In this document: piece by piece, positions 1 through 7,398 of the stretch | Numbering within the stretch: the first letter of the stretch is position 1 | Layout of the letters: each line of letters opens with the position of its first letter | Assembly: GCA_019420945.1 (NCBI GenBank) | Contig: JAHZGF010000030.1 | Span: 1-51,724, forward strand | Source: Clostridiales bacterium | GTDB lineage: Bacteria; Bacillota; Clostridia; Oscillospirales; Oscillospiraceae | Reading direction: 5' to 3' | DNA length: 51,724 bases | Position numbers and translations under genes: made by a program | Notes under the pieces: generated by a model | The model's input: only the letters and a program-made list of their open reading frames with translations | What the model was told of the DNA's origin: nothing | Database searches by the model: none

Positions 1-50
1 TAATCCGAACCCATCTCCTATCGGAAACAAGTTCGGATTATTTTTGTTTG
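1..50 (+). terminator. Rho-independent terminator at left edge
   Basis: A perfect 10-bp inverted repeat (TAATCCGAAC at 1-10, GTTCGGATTA at 31-40) is followed by TTTTTGTTTG. It would end plus-strand transcription arriving from outside the window, probably from a chromosomal gene beyond the prophage boundary. I see no gene between it and base 180. Confidence 0.75.
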
Positions 51-167
51 GTCCACCTGACGCATCAACAGACGAACTTTCGCATTTATGCCGCTCTACA
101 GCGTTTTTGGCTGGTCGAGCCGTACTTTTTCGGACGCACTGCATAATTGTAATCATTTTGTAATTAT

Positions 168-224
168 TCAGACAAACAAAAAATCCCCCGTCAGCTTTCC
201 TCTCGGATTGCCAACGGGGGATTT
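168..224 (-). terminator. Terminator of the late (morphogenesis-lysis) operon
   Basis: An 11-bp stem (AAATCCCCCGT at 181-191 with ACGGGGGATTT at 214-224) is followed on the minus strand by TTTTTTGTTTGTC. It lies just past the stop codon of the last lysis gene, so it probably ends the roughly 28-kb late transcript. Confidence 0.85.
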
Positions 225-227
225 TAT

Positions 228-545
228 TTAATGTAGAAGCGCGGTCAGCTCATAGGCCACAAGGAAAGAAATAAACGCCGCAATTACTGCCCACCAGAGC
301 TTATTGCCGAAAGCCCCGGGGGCTTTTTCTAAGGCAGTCAGTCGGTCGTCCTGCTTTTTGTTCTGCGCCGTCACGATTTCAAGGCTTCGGTTGGTGGTCT
401 CGAGCTGCTGGATTGTCAGCTTGATATTGGTGTTCATACCGTTCACTGCATCGGTCAGCTTTCCCAGCTCATCCAACCGATGTGTGTTGCTCTGCGCACG
501 GTTTTCAACCGCAGTCAGGCGATGCTCCAGTTCCTCGTCAGTCAT
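228..545 (-). CDS. XhlA-like holin-accessory membrane protein
   Basis: 105 aa. Residues 1-75 are predicted coiled coil (heptads rich in Leu, Asn, Glu). A single membrane segment near the C-terminus (LWWAVIAAFISFLVAYEL, about residues 82-100) anchors it. This layout is that of the XhlA/hemolysin family, which in Bacillus phage PBSX works with the holin to release endolysin. It is the last gene of the late operon and its start overlaps the holin stop by 8 bp, which suggests translational coupling. The family assignment rests on architecture and position, not on a catalytic motif. Confidence 0.75.
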   Translation of the reverse strand: MTDEELEHRLTAVENRAQSNTHRLDELGKLTDAVNGMNTNIKLTIQQLETTNRSLEIVTAQNKKQDDRLTALEKAPGAFGNKLWWAVIAAFISFLVAYELTALLH

Positions 546-933
546 TGCGCTTGTCCTCCCCCGCCTTACCGAAACGGGCCACAGTGGTGGTTTCTACGGA
601 TTTTTTTGTCATGTACGCTTCAAGCCGCTTCTTGGTCAGATTGAAGACGATCTGCACGATCCAGTCCAGTGTCTTCTCGTTGATAATCCAGTCCAGCCAG
701 TCCGGGGTGTACCCGCGCAAAACAGCAATAACGTGAGCTTTCTTTTCTGCTCCCGCGCCGGCTCCGAACTTCTCCTCTGCATTGACGATCCATTTGTAGG
801 CCGTCTTCGCCACGGCCAGACCATAGCCCAGCCGCACTGCCGCCAGCATGGCAACGCACAGACCGGCAATCATGAAGATAGCCGCCAGCCACTCAGGGAA
901 AATCATCAAAAAACCTTTCAGAATCTCAGCCAT
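538..933 (-). CDS. Phage holin, LLH (superfamily 6) type
   Basis: 131 aa from ATG 933, preceded by AGGAGGA at good spacing; longer in-frame upstream starts lack such a site. An N-terminal membrane segment (about residues 13-40, FPEWLAAIFMIAGLCVAML) is followed by the NAEEKFGAGAGAEKKAHVI region typical of the Holin_LLH family and a charged tail. It probably forms the inner-membrane lesion that lets the adjacent M15 endolysin reach peptidoglycan. It lies between the endolysin and XhlA-like genes, as in many Firmicute prophages. Confidence 0.82.
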   Translation of the reverse strand: MAEILKGFLMIFPEWLAAIFMIAGLCVAMLAAVRLGYGLAVAKTAYKWIVNAEEKFGAGAGAEKKAHVIAVLRGYTPDWLDWIINEKTLDWIVQIVFNLTKKRLEAYMTKKSVETTTVARFGKAGEDKRND

Positions 934-955
934 AATATCTTCCTCCTGTTTTAGG

Positions 956-1387
956 TCAGCCCAGCCACCGACTCCGCGCTTTGCGGACATCGATATGGAC
1001 AAACGGCTGTTTGCGATTCGGATGGGCCGCATCTTTGTAATACCGCCCGATGCCGCCGGTGTTCGGCAAGACGGACTGGTCGATGTATTTCGCCAGCGTA
1101 TCAACGCTCACGCCCTCGATCCAGATGTCAGCCGCCTTTCCATATTGATGCTGGCTGAACTTTGCCCCGCCAACATCCTTGCGGGCGTTGTAGGCAGCGG
1201 TGCGGTAGCCGCTGGTGATATGTACCGGCTTTCCGAAGTGATTTCGGATTTTCTGCAAGCACTGCACCAGTTCCGAATCCACAAAGATGGGGTCACTGCC
1301 ATCCCGGCAGTAAAACTCCCTCACCTTGAAATTGGCGGAGAGCCGTTTTTCTCCATCCCTCGCCAGTGAATAAGCTTCAATCGCCAT
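956..1387 (-). CDS. Endolysin, M15 family peptidase
   Basis: 143 aa. Carries the zinc-peptidase pattern of the D-Ala-D-Ala carboxypeptidase/L-Ala-D-Glu endopeptidase group: SGYRT at 59-63, SQHQYGKAADIW with His80 and Asp87, and FVHIDV with His131. These would be the three zinc ligands. It cuts stem-peptide bonds in peptidoglycan at the end of the lytic cycle. There is no signal peptide and no cell-wall-binding domain, so export depends on the holin downstream. The length matches a single-domain Peptidase_M15_3 enzyme. Confidence 0.9.
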   Translation of the reverse strand: MAIEAYSLARDGEKRLSANFKVREFYCRDGSDPIFVDSELVQCLQKIRNHFGKPVHITSGYRTAAYNARKDVGGAKFSQHQYGKAADIWIEGVSVDTLAKYIDQSVLPNTGGIGRYYKDAAHPNRKQPFVHIDVRKARSRWLG

Positions 1388-1405
1388 CGATTACGTCCCC
1401 CTTTC

Positions 1406-1801
1406 TCACCGTACCAGCGTGGCGATAGCCTGCAAGTCCAGTATCGGCGCATCAAAGAACGCCCTCTCCCACAGCCAGTAGTCGTCCGATTCCGGGCGGC
1501 GGTACTTCTGGCAGAGCGCAGACGCCCACACCCTGTCCCACCGGGCCTGATGGTCGGCATCTTTGCACTCAAGCTTCTGCCGAATGCTGCCGATCAGCTC
1601 GCCCCTAAGTCTGCCCGCGCCGTCATCATCCTGCACGAAGTAATCCATGCCGTTCTGGCCCTCCGCCGCGCAGACGCACCGGCCATTGTAGAACAGAAAG
1701 CCGTCCTGGCAAATCAAGCCGGCCCCATAAGGGATGTTCATTCTCCCATCAATGCCGTCGAACCGCGCCCGGCGGCGGGCGATATAGCGTTCATGCTCCA
1801 T
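1406..1801 (-). CDS. Conserved phage protein of unknown function
   Basis: 131 aa, rich in Arg, Asp and Tyr. It has two central Cys residues (LICQDG, RCVCAAEG) and no recognisable domain or membrane segment. It starts 3 bp past the stop of the XkdX-like gene and lies between the baseplate/DGR genes and the lysis genes, where tail-associated or lysis-accessory proteins are usual. The TATGGAG context at its start makes it likely to be translated with its neighbour. I do not recognise the family. Confidence 0.6.
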   Translation of the reverse strand: MEHERYIARRRARFDGIDGRMNIPYGAGLICQDGFLFYNGRCVCAAEGQNGMDYFVQDDDGAGRLRGELIGSIRQKLECKDADHQARWDRVWASALCQKYRRPESDDYWLWERAFFDAPILDLQAIATLVR

Positions 1802-1804
1802 AGG

Positions 1805-1966
1805 TTAGACCTGCTCTTTCTTCTCGGTCTTCTCGGCGAGCAGAGCGGTCAGCTCGTTATACTCGTCCTCGGTCAGCTTGTTGGCAGCGTAAAAGACATC
1901 CAGCTTGGTTGCCATGCCAGCAGTGTTGCCCTTTTCGATCATGCGCTTGCAAGTACGATACAGCAT
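1805..1966 (-). CDS. Small XkdX-like phage protein
   Basis: 53 aa from ATG 1966, behind a strong AAGGGGGTG site. The sequence pattern (short N-terminus, AANKLTEDEYNELTALL, charged tail) resembles the XkdX family of PBSX-like phages, small proteins of unknown function found between tail-fibre and lysis genes. It has no membrane segment. The call rests on size, position and the T-x-D/E-E-Y-x-E-L pattern. Confidence 0.6.
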   Translation of the reverse strand: MLYRTCKRMIEKGNTAGMATKLDVFYAANKLTEDEYNELTALLAEKTEKKEQV

Positions 1967-1983
1967 TCAGTTCACCCCCTTTC

Positions 1984-2313
1984 TCAAGAAGCATCGGTAT
2001 CATCAGTGATGCCAAGCTCTAACAGGGTCAGGCGGTACGCCTGATCCACGTTGAGTGCATCGGCATCCTCGATGGCGGTTTGGGTTTCCATGATCCAGCT
2101 GCCGATGTCGGTTTGCTCCAGCATGACCGGTTCCAGCTCATCGCCCATCTGATTGCGGTCGAACAGCTGGTACGGCGTCCCGGCATAGCAAATGCCCGAA
2201 GCTTCCGACTCCGGGCATAAGACGTAGCAGCCGTTATCTGCTCTTTTAATGTAAGTGACGTCCTCCGTCAGGGCGAGGACGGTGCCATCACTGACTTTTA
2301 CGATTTTGTACAA
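1984..2313 (-). CDS. Hypothetical protein, TTG start, downstream of the DGR RT
   Basis: 109 aa from a TTG at 2313. GGAGGT lies at ideal spacing inside the end of the RT gene, and the start overlaps the RT stop by 16 bp, so translation is probably coupled. The N-terminal half is beta-rich (LYKIVKVSDG, YIKRADNGCYVLC); the C-terminal half is helical and acidic. No known family. Its place directly after the RT makes a DGR accessory role possible, but a small tail-accessory protein (often found with XkdX) is more likely. Confidence 0.6.
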   Translation of the reverse strand: MYKIVKVSDGTVLALTEDVTYIKRADNGCYVLCPESEASGICYAGTPYQLFDRNQMGDELEPVMLEQTDIGSWIMETQTAIEDADALNVDQAYRLTLLELGITDDTDAS

Positions 2314-3446
2314 TGTACTGCACCTCCAAATAATGCGTGGCACAGACGCGCCAACCGAAGCAGCCGTCCGTGGTCATTGAACTTGCGGTAGTAAGCGGTC
2401 TGGCATTCCATGTACTGGGCCACCTCCTGCAGAGTGCGCTTTCCTTCCAGCCATTCCCGATGGAAAAGTTTCAGCTTCCGGCGGGCGCGTTTCACGCCGT
2501 CCCTGCTGCCGTTCATCTTGATTTTTCCGCTTTCGGTCAGTGTGAAACGGGCCTTACACCAGCGAAAGGGCTTCGTCAGCGGGATGACCTTGCACTTCTT
2601 GCGGTTTACCGGAATGCCCCGGGACTCGAACCGGCGCACGATCTCATGCCCCAGCTTCTTGAGGTCGTCCAGATCCGGCAGGATGATGATGTAGTCGTCC
2701 ATGTAGTGTCCGGCGTCCTTGATGCCCCTCCCGCACTTGATCCAGTTGTCTATTTCACTCGGCAGTGCCACCATCTCTTGCTGACTCGGCTCTACTCCCA
2801 GAGGCATTCCGCGCCCCGGGACGGATAACGGCGCATTTCTGACGACAGAATCTGCCAGCCAGCGCAAATCGTCATTCGGGATGAACTGCCGATGCCGCTG
2901 GTAGATCAAGCTGTGCAGTGCGTTTGGGAAGAACTTTTTCAAATCCAGCAGCAGGACGCCACCCACGCGGCCATACTTTCTGTAGTGCCGGGCAAGCTGC
3001 TGCTTGATGCGCCTATACTGCCAGTGCAGGCCCTTTCCTTCGCGGCTCGCGCCGTTATCATGAATCATACTCGGCTCATACAGCGGAGCCAGCACCTCTT
3101 TACTGAGCACCTTGTGGATCTGACGGTCCGCGATGTGCGGGGCATCGATGGGGCGAGTCTTGCCCCGCTCGCAGATGGTGAAGTGCGCATATTTCTTCGG
3201 CTTCCAGCGTCTTTGCAAAACCTCGCGACGACGCCGGGCAGTACCAGAAAACAGGTGCAGTTCGAAGTTCTGGACTGAGCGCTTCCAGCGCACACCATTG
3301 CAGCAGCGCTTACCGTACTTGAACATCGTGTGGTAGCTGAACACCTTGTCGATCGGGCCAAGAGCTGCGCACCGCGCGTCTCTTCTGGCCTGCCGCTCCG
3401 CCTTGCGGCGCTGATACCGCGCCTCATGGCGTTCTTGACTTGTCAT
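2298..3446 (-). CDS. DGR reverse transcriptase
   Basis: 382 aa from ATG 3446 (GGAGG about 10 nt upstream); a longer open frame to 3686 runs into the template repeat and lacks a ribosome site. Catalytic motifs are visible: LLLDLKKFFP (165-174, first Asp), the DGR-specific LGVEPSQ (216-222, where group II intron RTs have QGxxxSP) and HYMDDYI with YMDD at 248-251. The N-terminus is basic. The enzyme copies the TR RNA with errors at template adenines, and the cDNA replaces the variable repeat of the target. There is no maturase or endonuclease domain, as expected for DGR RTs. Confidence 0.95.
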   Translation of the reverse strand: MTSQERHEARYQRRKAERQARRDARCAALGPIDKVFSYHTMFKYGKRCCNGVRWKRSVQNFELHLFSGTARRRREVLQRRWKPKKYAHFTICERGKTRPIDAPHIADRQIHKVLSKEVLAPLYEPSMIHDNGASREGKGLHWQYRRIKQQLARHYRKYGRVGGVLLLDLKKFFPNALHSLIYQRHRQFIPNDDLRWLADSVVRNAPLSVPGRGMPLGVEPSQQEMVALPSEIDNWIKCGRGIKDAGHYMDDYIIILPDLDDLKKLGHEIVRRFESRGIPVNRKKCKVIPLTKPFRWCKARFTLTESGKIKMNGSRDGVKRARRKLKLFHREWLEGKRTLQEVAQYMECQTAYYRKFNDHGRLLRLARLCHALFGGAVHCTKS

Positions 3447-3834
3447 AATAATTCGCCCTCCGTACAGTCGTCTTATGGAATCCCGTCTAAATCTGCGTAA
3501 TGGCCACATATGAAACGTGAGCGGAAATGTCCTCACGCCATGCAAGAAGCGTCCGTGTGACCATATCGGAGTTAAAGCCTTGCAGCAGGCTTTGGCAGTT
3601 TTAAGGCTTGCGCCCAAGGAAGCATCTCTCCTTTTACACGGGTCGTCTTTCACCTGTCGGCTACTCCTTATGACCCAGCTATGCAAAATCCGGGGACCAG
3701 CGCAAGCGAATTGTAGGCATTGTTATTGTTCGCCGTCCCGTCCGTGTTGACATTGCAGAAATTGTTGCTGTTGTTGTAATACGGGGACCGCAGCCACCAA
3801 ATCGCCGCCGGAGAGAGGTTCAGAGATACACCTA
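3447..3834 (-). ncRNA. Non-coding interval giving the DGR template RNA
   Basis: 388 bp between avd and the RT gene with no supported ORF. The template repeat occupies 3686-3810; the 240 bp to the RT start hold the RT ribosome site and probably the downstream RNA structure needed for cDNA priming (inferred from the Bordetella phage BPP-1 system). The order avd-TR-RT on one strand is a common DGR layout. Confidence 0.75.
3686..3810 (-). repeat. DGR template repeat (TR)
   Basis: 125 bp aligned without gaps to the variable repeat (offset 747). There are 16 mismatches, all T on the plus strand, that is A on the coding strand: 3689, 3711, 3720, 3721, 3723, 3726, 3729, 3730, 3753, 3754, 3762, 3765, 3771, 3774, 3775, 3802. 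Read in the target frame the TR encodes runs of Asn (AAC/AAT), the codons from which adenine mutagenesis reaches many amino acids without making stops. Confidence 0.96.
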
Positions 3835-4296
3835 TTACTTCTTGCGCGTCTGGTCGCTTTCCATCGTTCTTTCCAGAAGGATTTTCTCGTCGTCGATCAG
3901 ACTGCCCAAGCTCTGGGACATCTTATCAAGTTTTTCAACCGCCTTCGCGGCATCGACCGTTTTCCCCGTCGAGGTAGTGAAACATCCCTGCGGGTTGAGC
4001 ATCATAATGATGTAACAGTGTGCCAACTGCACATCAAGTGCCTTCAGCGACGCCCGGGCCTCCGTAAGATGTGCAGCCCGGAGCTGACGGTTCTGCTCGC
4101 TCGAAGGGAAGATGCTGTTGGCCTTTTCGGCTTGATCAACGACTTCCGCAGCGAGCGCCGCGACCGGGCCAGCCAGAATCCGCGAATATCTTGCGGAAAG
4201 CCTTGTCAAAAAGTTTATCGTTTCCGCATAGATTTTGTTCGCCGTATTCACAAAATCTGCTTTACTCTCGACTCGTTTTGACTTCAAAACTCCCAT
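3835..4296 (-). CDS. avd: DGR accessory variability determinant (Avd-like)
   Basis: 153 aa from ATG 4296 (AGAGGT upstream); the in-frame extension to 4374 lacks a ribosome site and runs toward the VR hairpin. It is nearly all helical, with four amphipathic helices as expected of the Avd four-helix bundle (for example KADFVNTANKIYAETINFL, EARASLKALDVQLAHCYII, AVEKLDKMSQSLGSLIDDE). In BPP-1, Avd forms a pentamer that binds the RT and template RNA and is required for mutagenic retrohoming. At 153 aa it is somewhat longer than the classic protein of about 128 aa. Its place between target and TR supports the call. Confidence 0.85.
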   Translation of the reverse strand: MGVLKSKRVESKADFVNTANKIYAETINFLTRLSARYSRILAGPVAALAAEVVDQAEKANSIFPSSEQNRQLRAAHLTEARASLKALDVQLAHCYIIMMLNPQGCFTTSTGKTVDAAKAVEKLDKMSQSLGSLIDDEKILLERTMESDQTRKK

Positions 4297-4377
4297 GATG
4301 CTACCTCTTTTGGAAAAACGATTTTGGCTTGATAAGCTTCGATAAGCCAAGATAATTTGCAGGGCGCTCCGCACCTA

Positions 4378-4395
4378 CGCCCGCTTTCGCGGGCG
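4378..4395 (-). promoter_or_regulatory. DGR hairpin downstream of VR (GAAA tetraloop)
   Basis: A perfect 7-bp GC stem (CGCCCGC/GCGGGCG) closes a 4-nt loop that reads GAAA on the target's coding strand. It lies 29 bp past the target stop codon. BPP-1 has a GC-rich hairpin with a GRNA-type tetraloop just downstream of its VR that promotes retrohoming; position, stem length and loop match. No T-run follows, so it is not a normal terminator. Confidence 0.8.
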
Positions 4396-4423
4396 CGATG
4401 TGGGCTGATTCTCTGCGGAGCGA

Positions 4424-6040
4424 TTAGACAGTAAAGCCGGGGACCAGCGCAAGCGAACTGTAGGCACCGCTACTGCCCGCCGTCCCGTCCGTGTTGACAA
4501 AGCAGAAACTGGTGCTGCTGGAGTAATACGGGGACCGCAGCCACCAAACCGCCGCCGTTCCGGTGGCGGAATGTTTATGGGCGACCTTACTGTTTCCCGC
4601 CTTAAAGTAGTCGTACTGTGCCTGACTGTTTTGCTCTGCGCTGTTGGCATAGCTTCGAGTTCCATGAACCTCATACTCTGCCAGCAGGAACAGGTAATCC
4701 GTGGTGGCCTTCACATAATTTGCCGTGTTGCTTCCGCCGCCGGTATTGTCCGTGTACTTCGTAACGGATTTCATTGCCGCCCGCAGATCAGAGGGAAGCG
4801 CGGCCATCAGGGTATTTGCCGTGGGGCTGGTCGGAGAGCTGTTCGCGCCGAGCACCGTCTTTCTCATGTGGCTGCTCTCCCAGCCGCCGGAGTTTGTGCC
4901 GCCGGTGTTCATCGTGAACGCGCCGGAGGTAGTGGTGGTGTTTCCATAATTGCTGTCTGCCAGTCCCACAAAACTGCCGCTGATCTTACCCAGCAGGAAG
5001 TGAATCCTGTTCGCACCTTCCTTGGCGGAATTGTGGTTGAAGCCGATGATAAAGGCATCAACTTTCAGGCTGGAGATTGTGGTTGCGCCCACCTTGCCGT
5101 TGATGGTAATGGACTTCGTAGCACCGACGGCCCAGTAATTTGCGCCCTGCCCAGCGTCGCTGACCGACTTGATGGTTGCCCAGCTGTTGTCGTTCAGAGT
5201 CTTGGAAACGAGGGTCACGGACACGGTGAAAGTCTTGCTGGCGGGGGCGTTGTGGTTGCTGTCCGCTGCCACGTTGACCGTGATGGTGGCACTGCCGTTC
5301 GCCTTTGCCGTTACCGTGATAGTCGTACCGGACACGCTCACGGTGGCAGCAGCTGTATTGTTGGAAGTTGCTGATACCGCGCCGGTGCCAGAACGGGTGA
5401 CTGTGACCGCGCCAGAGGTCTTGGAGTAGGTCAGTGCCAGACTGCTCGCAGACAGGGAAAGAGTGCCTGCCGCCTTGGCGATGGACCACTTCACGGTTTT
5501 TGCGGCGGTAGTGCCGTCGCTCCACTTGTAGCCGTCCAGCGGGGTGAAGGTGGCGCTATAGCTACCTGCCGTCGTGCCGGAAGTCGTACCGCCGATTTTC
5601 ATTGCGAGGGTGTTGTAGTTGGCCCACGAAGGACTCTGGGCCTTGCCGTTATAGGTCAGACTGCCGCTTTGAGATGGAACATTGCGAATCGTCAGCACGT
5701 TGGTCGCAAGCGCATCCAGAGACTTTTTGTCGGCGGCGCTCATCAGGCCAGCCGCGCTTTGGGTGGCGTTACCGTAAGTGGTGTTGGCGGGTGTCTGCCA
5801 TGTGCCATCGCCGCGCAGGAACTGTCCCTGCTTGCCAGCGGCGGGAGCCGGCACCAGACCAGCCTTGCCTGCGGTGGATGCGGTAGCCGCCGTCATATTG
5901 CTGTGGGTATGGCTGGTAGGCGACTTGCCTGCCAGCGCATCGCCGACGGCTTTGGCGTCTGCAGGTGCGCCCTCGACTTTGAGAGTCTTGTCTACATCCT
6001 GCGACGCACCGCCGCCAACATTAAAATTTCCCAATGCCAT
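4424..6040 (-). CDS. DGR-diversified tail-tip adhesin (DUF6273/C-type-lectin-like)
   Basis: 538 aa. The N-terminus (about 1-125) is fibre-like, with HTHSNMTAATAS and GLVPAPAAGKQGQFLRGDG tail-fibre repeats. Residues about 185-280 look like a bacterial Ig-like (Big) domain rich in Ser, Thr and Val. The C-terminal domain (about 285-538) has WWLRSPYY and FVNTDG motifs, typical of DUF6273/CLec-fold DGR targets. The variable repeat encodes residues about 495-536, and the protein ends 3 residues later. This is probably the receptor-binding protein; the DGR can vary its ligand face by converting Asn-rich template codons. It is the last of the fibre genes and precedes avd. Confidence 0.93.
   Translation of the reverse strand: MALGNFNVGGGASQDVDKTLKVEGAPADAKAVGDALAGKSPTSHTHSNMTAATASTAGKAGLVPAPAAGKQGQFLRGDGTWQTPANTTYGNATQSAAGLMSAADKKSLDALATNVLTIRNVPSQSGSLTYNGKAQSPSWANYNTLAMKIGGTTSGTTAGSYSATFTPLDGYKWSDGTTAAKTVKWSIAKAAGTLSLSASSLALTYSKTSGAVTVTRSGTGAVSATSNNTAAATVSVSGTTITVTAKANGSATITVNVAADSNHNAPASKTFTVSVTLVSKTLNDNSWATIKSVSDAGQGANYWAVGATKSITINGKVGATTISSLKVDAFIIGFNHNSAKEGANRIHFLLGKISGSFVGLADSNYGNTTTTSGAFTMNTGGTNSGGWESSHMRKTVLGANSSPTSPTANTLMAALPSDLRAAMKSVTKYTDNTGGGSNTANYVKATTDYLFLLAEYEVHGTRSYANSAEQNSQAQYDYFKAGNSKVAHKHSATGTAAVWWLRSPYYSSSTSFCFVNTDGTAGSSGAYSSLALVPGFTV
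4433..4557 (-). repeat. DGR variable repeat (VR)
   Basis: Lies at the 3' end of the adhesin gene. Compared with the TR, ten Asn codons have become Ser (6), Gly (2), Thr (1) and Phe (1); one Ile has become Val; and one GGA has become GGC (silent). All 16 changes are at TR adenines, and every C, G and T in the block is conserved. The constant TCCCCGTATTAC and CTTGCGCTGGTCCCCGG parts serve as scaffold and homing anchor. Confidence 0.96.
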
Positions 6041-6050
6041 GAAATCCCTC

Positions 6051-6482
6051 CTACTTGGTATACTTCACAGTGTTTGTGATATGGTACTGCGCCTTGATGG
6101 CCGCAGTGGGAACACTTGCGGCCCGGAGCCGCAGCTTGCCAGCCATGCTTTCGGTAGGAATAAAGCCTGCCGCACGCGCCACACTATGGGACTCCGGCTG
6201 CGGAGTGACATCCACAATATCGGTAGCCAGAAGCCCCGCAATGGAAATGTCACAATAAAAATAGCTGGTGAGGGTGGAATCCCTCGCCCAGCCAGTCGTC
6301 GGAATCGTAAAAAGCACCGCCGCTGTGAGGTCCTGTTTTTCATGCAGGACGTCATCGACTTCATCAAAGCCGTCCGCCGTGGTATTCGCCAATGCGGAAA
6401 CAGCGGTAGCACACTGTTTGATGTGACTACAAAGTGCGGCAAGCCCCGTACTCAAAAGCGCCTTTACCTTTGCTTTTGCCAT
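6051..6482 (-). CDS. Tail-fibre-region protein, unknown
   Basis: 143 aa. The N-terminal 60 residues are helical (KALLSTGLAALCSHIKQC, GFDEVDDVLHEKQDL) and the rest beta-rich (VLFTIPTTGW, YFYCDISIAGL, KLRLRAASVPTA). It resembles short fibre-connector or chaperone-like proteins found between fibre genes but carries no diagnostic motif. It starts 24 bp past the preceding gene and ends 11 bp before the DGR target, so it is co-transcribed with the adhesin and may be a trunk segment or folding partner for it (inference). Confidence 0.6.
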   Translation of the reverse strand: MAKAKVKALLSTGLAALCSHIKQCATAVSALANTTADGFDEVDDVLHEKQDLTAAVLFTIPTTGWARDSTLTSYFYCDISIAGLLATDIVDVTPQPESHSVARAAGFIPTESMAGKLRLRAASVPTAAIKAQYHITNTVKYTK

Positions 6483-6505
6483 AGGGCCTGCCTCCTTATC
6501 CGGTC

Positions 6506-7378
6506 TTAGTCATCTGCCAGCAGAGCAGCGATTTCCTCAGCGGTGAAGTCCGCCACATCCTCGGTATGCAGGACATTCTCAGGCTCGGTATACACGGTAG
6601 TGTCCTTGCCGTCGATAGCGATATGGCCGTTGGTGGCGCTGGCGGCGGTCTTGGTTGCGCCCTCGGAAACGCCAGCCAGCTTTTCGCCCTCGGCATCGCT
6701 CATCAGGCGCTTGCCAGCCTCGGCGACCACGAAGTCGGCAGGCTTCTTGCCGCTATCGGTCGGATTGCCGTCTGCGTCCAGAGCGGCGAAGTTGCCAGCG
6801 GTGGCACTCTTCACCTTGTCAGCCTTACCGGAGATGTCGGTCTTCTCGGGAGTGGGGACGTACAGGCCGTCATCCTTCAGGGTCAGAATGTTGCCAGCAG
6901 CAGCGGAAACATTGACCTTGACATCCACCTCATAGCCAGCGATGGTGACGGTGGTAGACTTGTCCTTGCCAGTGGCCTTGGCCTTATAGGTATCGACCAG
7001 AGCGGCCATGCTCAGGAAGGAGTAGGCGCAGGAGTCCGGGTTCTCGCCCTTGACGGCCAACACCATGACCGGCTTGCCTTCCAGCTTGGGGTCGGTCGCG
7101 CCGGGATAGGTGGTCTCACTGAATGCGAAGCTGGGGACGAACTCCGTCTTGGTCTGGTCAAGGAACATCTCGGTCGGGAAGTCCACAGTGAAAGCGGCGG
7201 TTCCGGTCTTGTCGGTGCTGGTGAAGAAGCTGATGGTGTTGCCGGTCACATCCAGAGACTTGATGGCCTTTTCGGCAGCGGTCTGCACGGGGCCGAAATC
7301 ATCCTTCTTGACGAAGCTCTTCTTGATTTCAGCGGTAAGGTTGCGGATGGTGGTCTTGGTAGAAAGTTCCTTAGACAT
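6506..7378 (-). CDS. Tail fibre/shaft protein
   Basis: 290 aa. The first 30 residues are a basic helix. The middle (about 45-160) is beta-rich with SFFTSTDKTGTAAFTVDFP. The C-terminal part has fibre features: ISGKADKVKSATAGNFAALD and KLAGVSEGATKTAASATNG repeats as seen in trimeric phage fibres, then an acidic tail (VADFTAEEIAALLADD). It belongs to the same transcript as the collar fibre upstream. It has no catalytic motif and probably forms part of the side-fibre shaft carrying the diversified tip. Confidence 0.65.
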   Translation of the reverse strand: MSKELSTKTTIRNLTAEIKKSFVKKDDFGPVQTAAEKAIKSLDVTGNTISFFTSTDKTGTAAFTVDFPTEMFLDQTKTEFVPSFAFSETTYPGATDPKLEGKPVMVLAVKGENPDSCAYSFLSMAALVDTYKAKATGKDKSTTVTIAGYEVDVKVNVSAAAGNILTLKDDGLYVPTPEKTDISGKADKVKSATAGNFAALDADGNPTDSGKKPADFVVAEAGKRLMSDAEGEKLAGVSEGATKTAASATNGHIAIDGKDTTVYTEPENVLHTEDVADFTAEEIAALLADD

Positions 7379-7398
7379 AGTGGTGTCCTCCCATAAAA

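Noticed and set aside
1..60. Left attachment site matching the right-end tRNA-Pro
   Set aside because: Only a TGGTCC hexamer is shared with the right end, too short to call a core. The true att pair cannot be read from this window.
61..180. Possible coding fragment between the left-edge terminator and the late terminator
   Set aside because: The plus frame is open (…FAFMPLYSVFGWSS…) but has no start signal and I cannot tie it to a family. It may be chromosomal flank.
304..954. Long plus-strand open frames through the lysis genes and most of the late operon
   Set aside because: They mirror strongly supported minus-strand genes, lack ribosome sites and have compositionally odd products. High GC leaves long antisense frames open.
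2628..2645. tRNA T-arm-like GGGACTCGAACCGG on the plus strand
   Set aside because: It lies within the RT coding sequence and no acceptor or anticodon arm can be drawn around it.
3447..3686. RT open frame extended to 3686
   Set aside because: The extra 80 codons have no ribosome site, run to the edge of the template repeat and do not resemble RT N-termini. ATG 3446 has GGAGG at good spacing.
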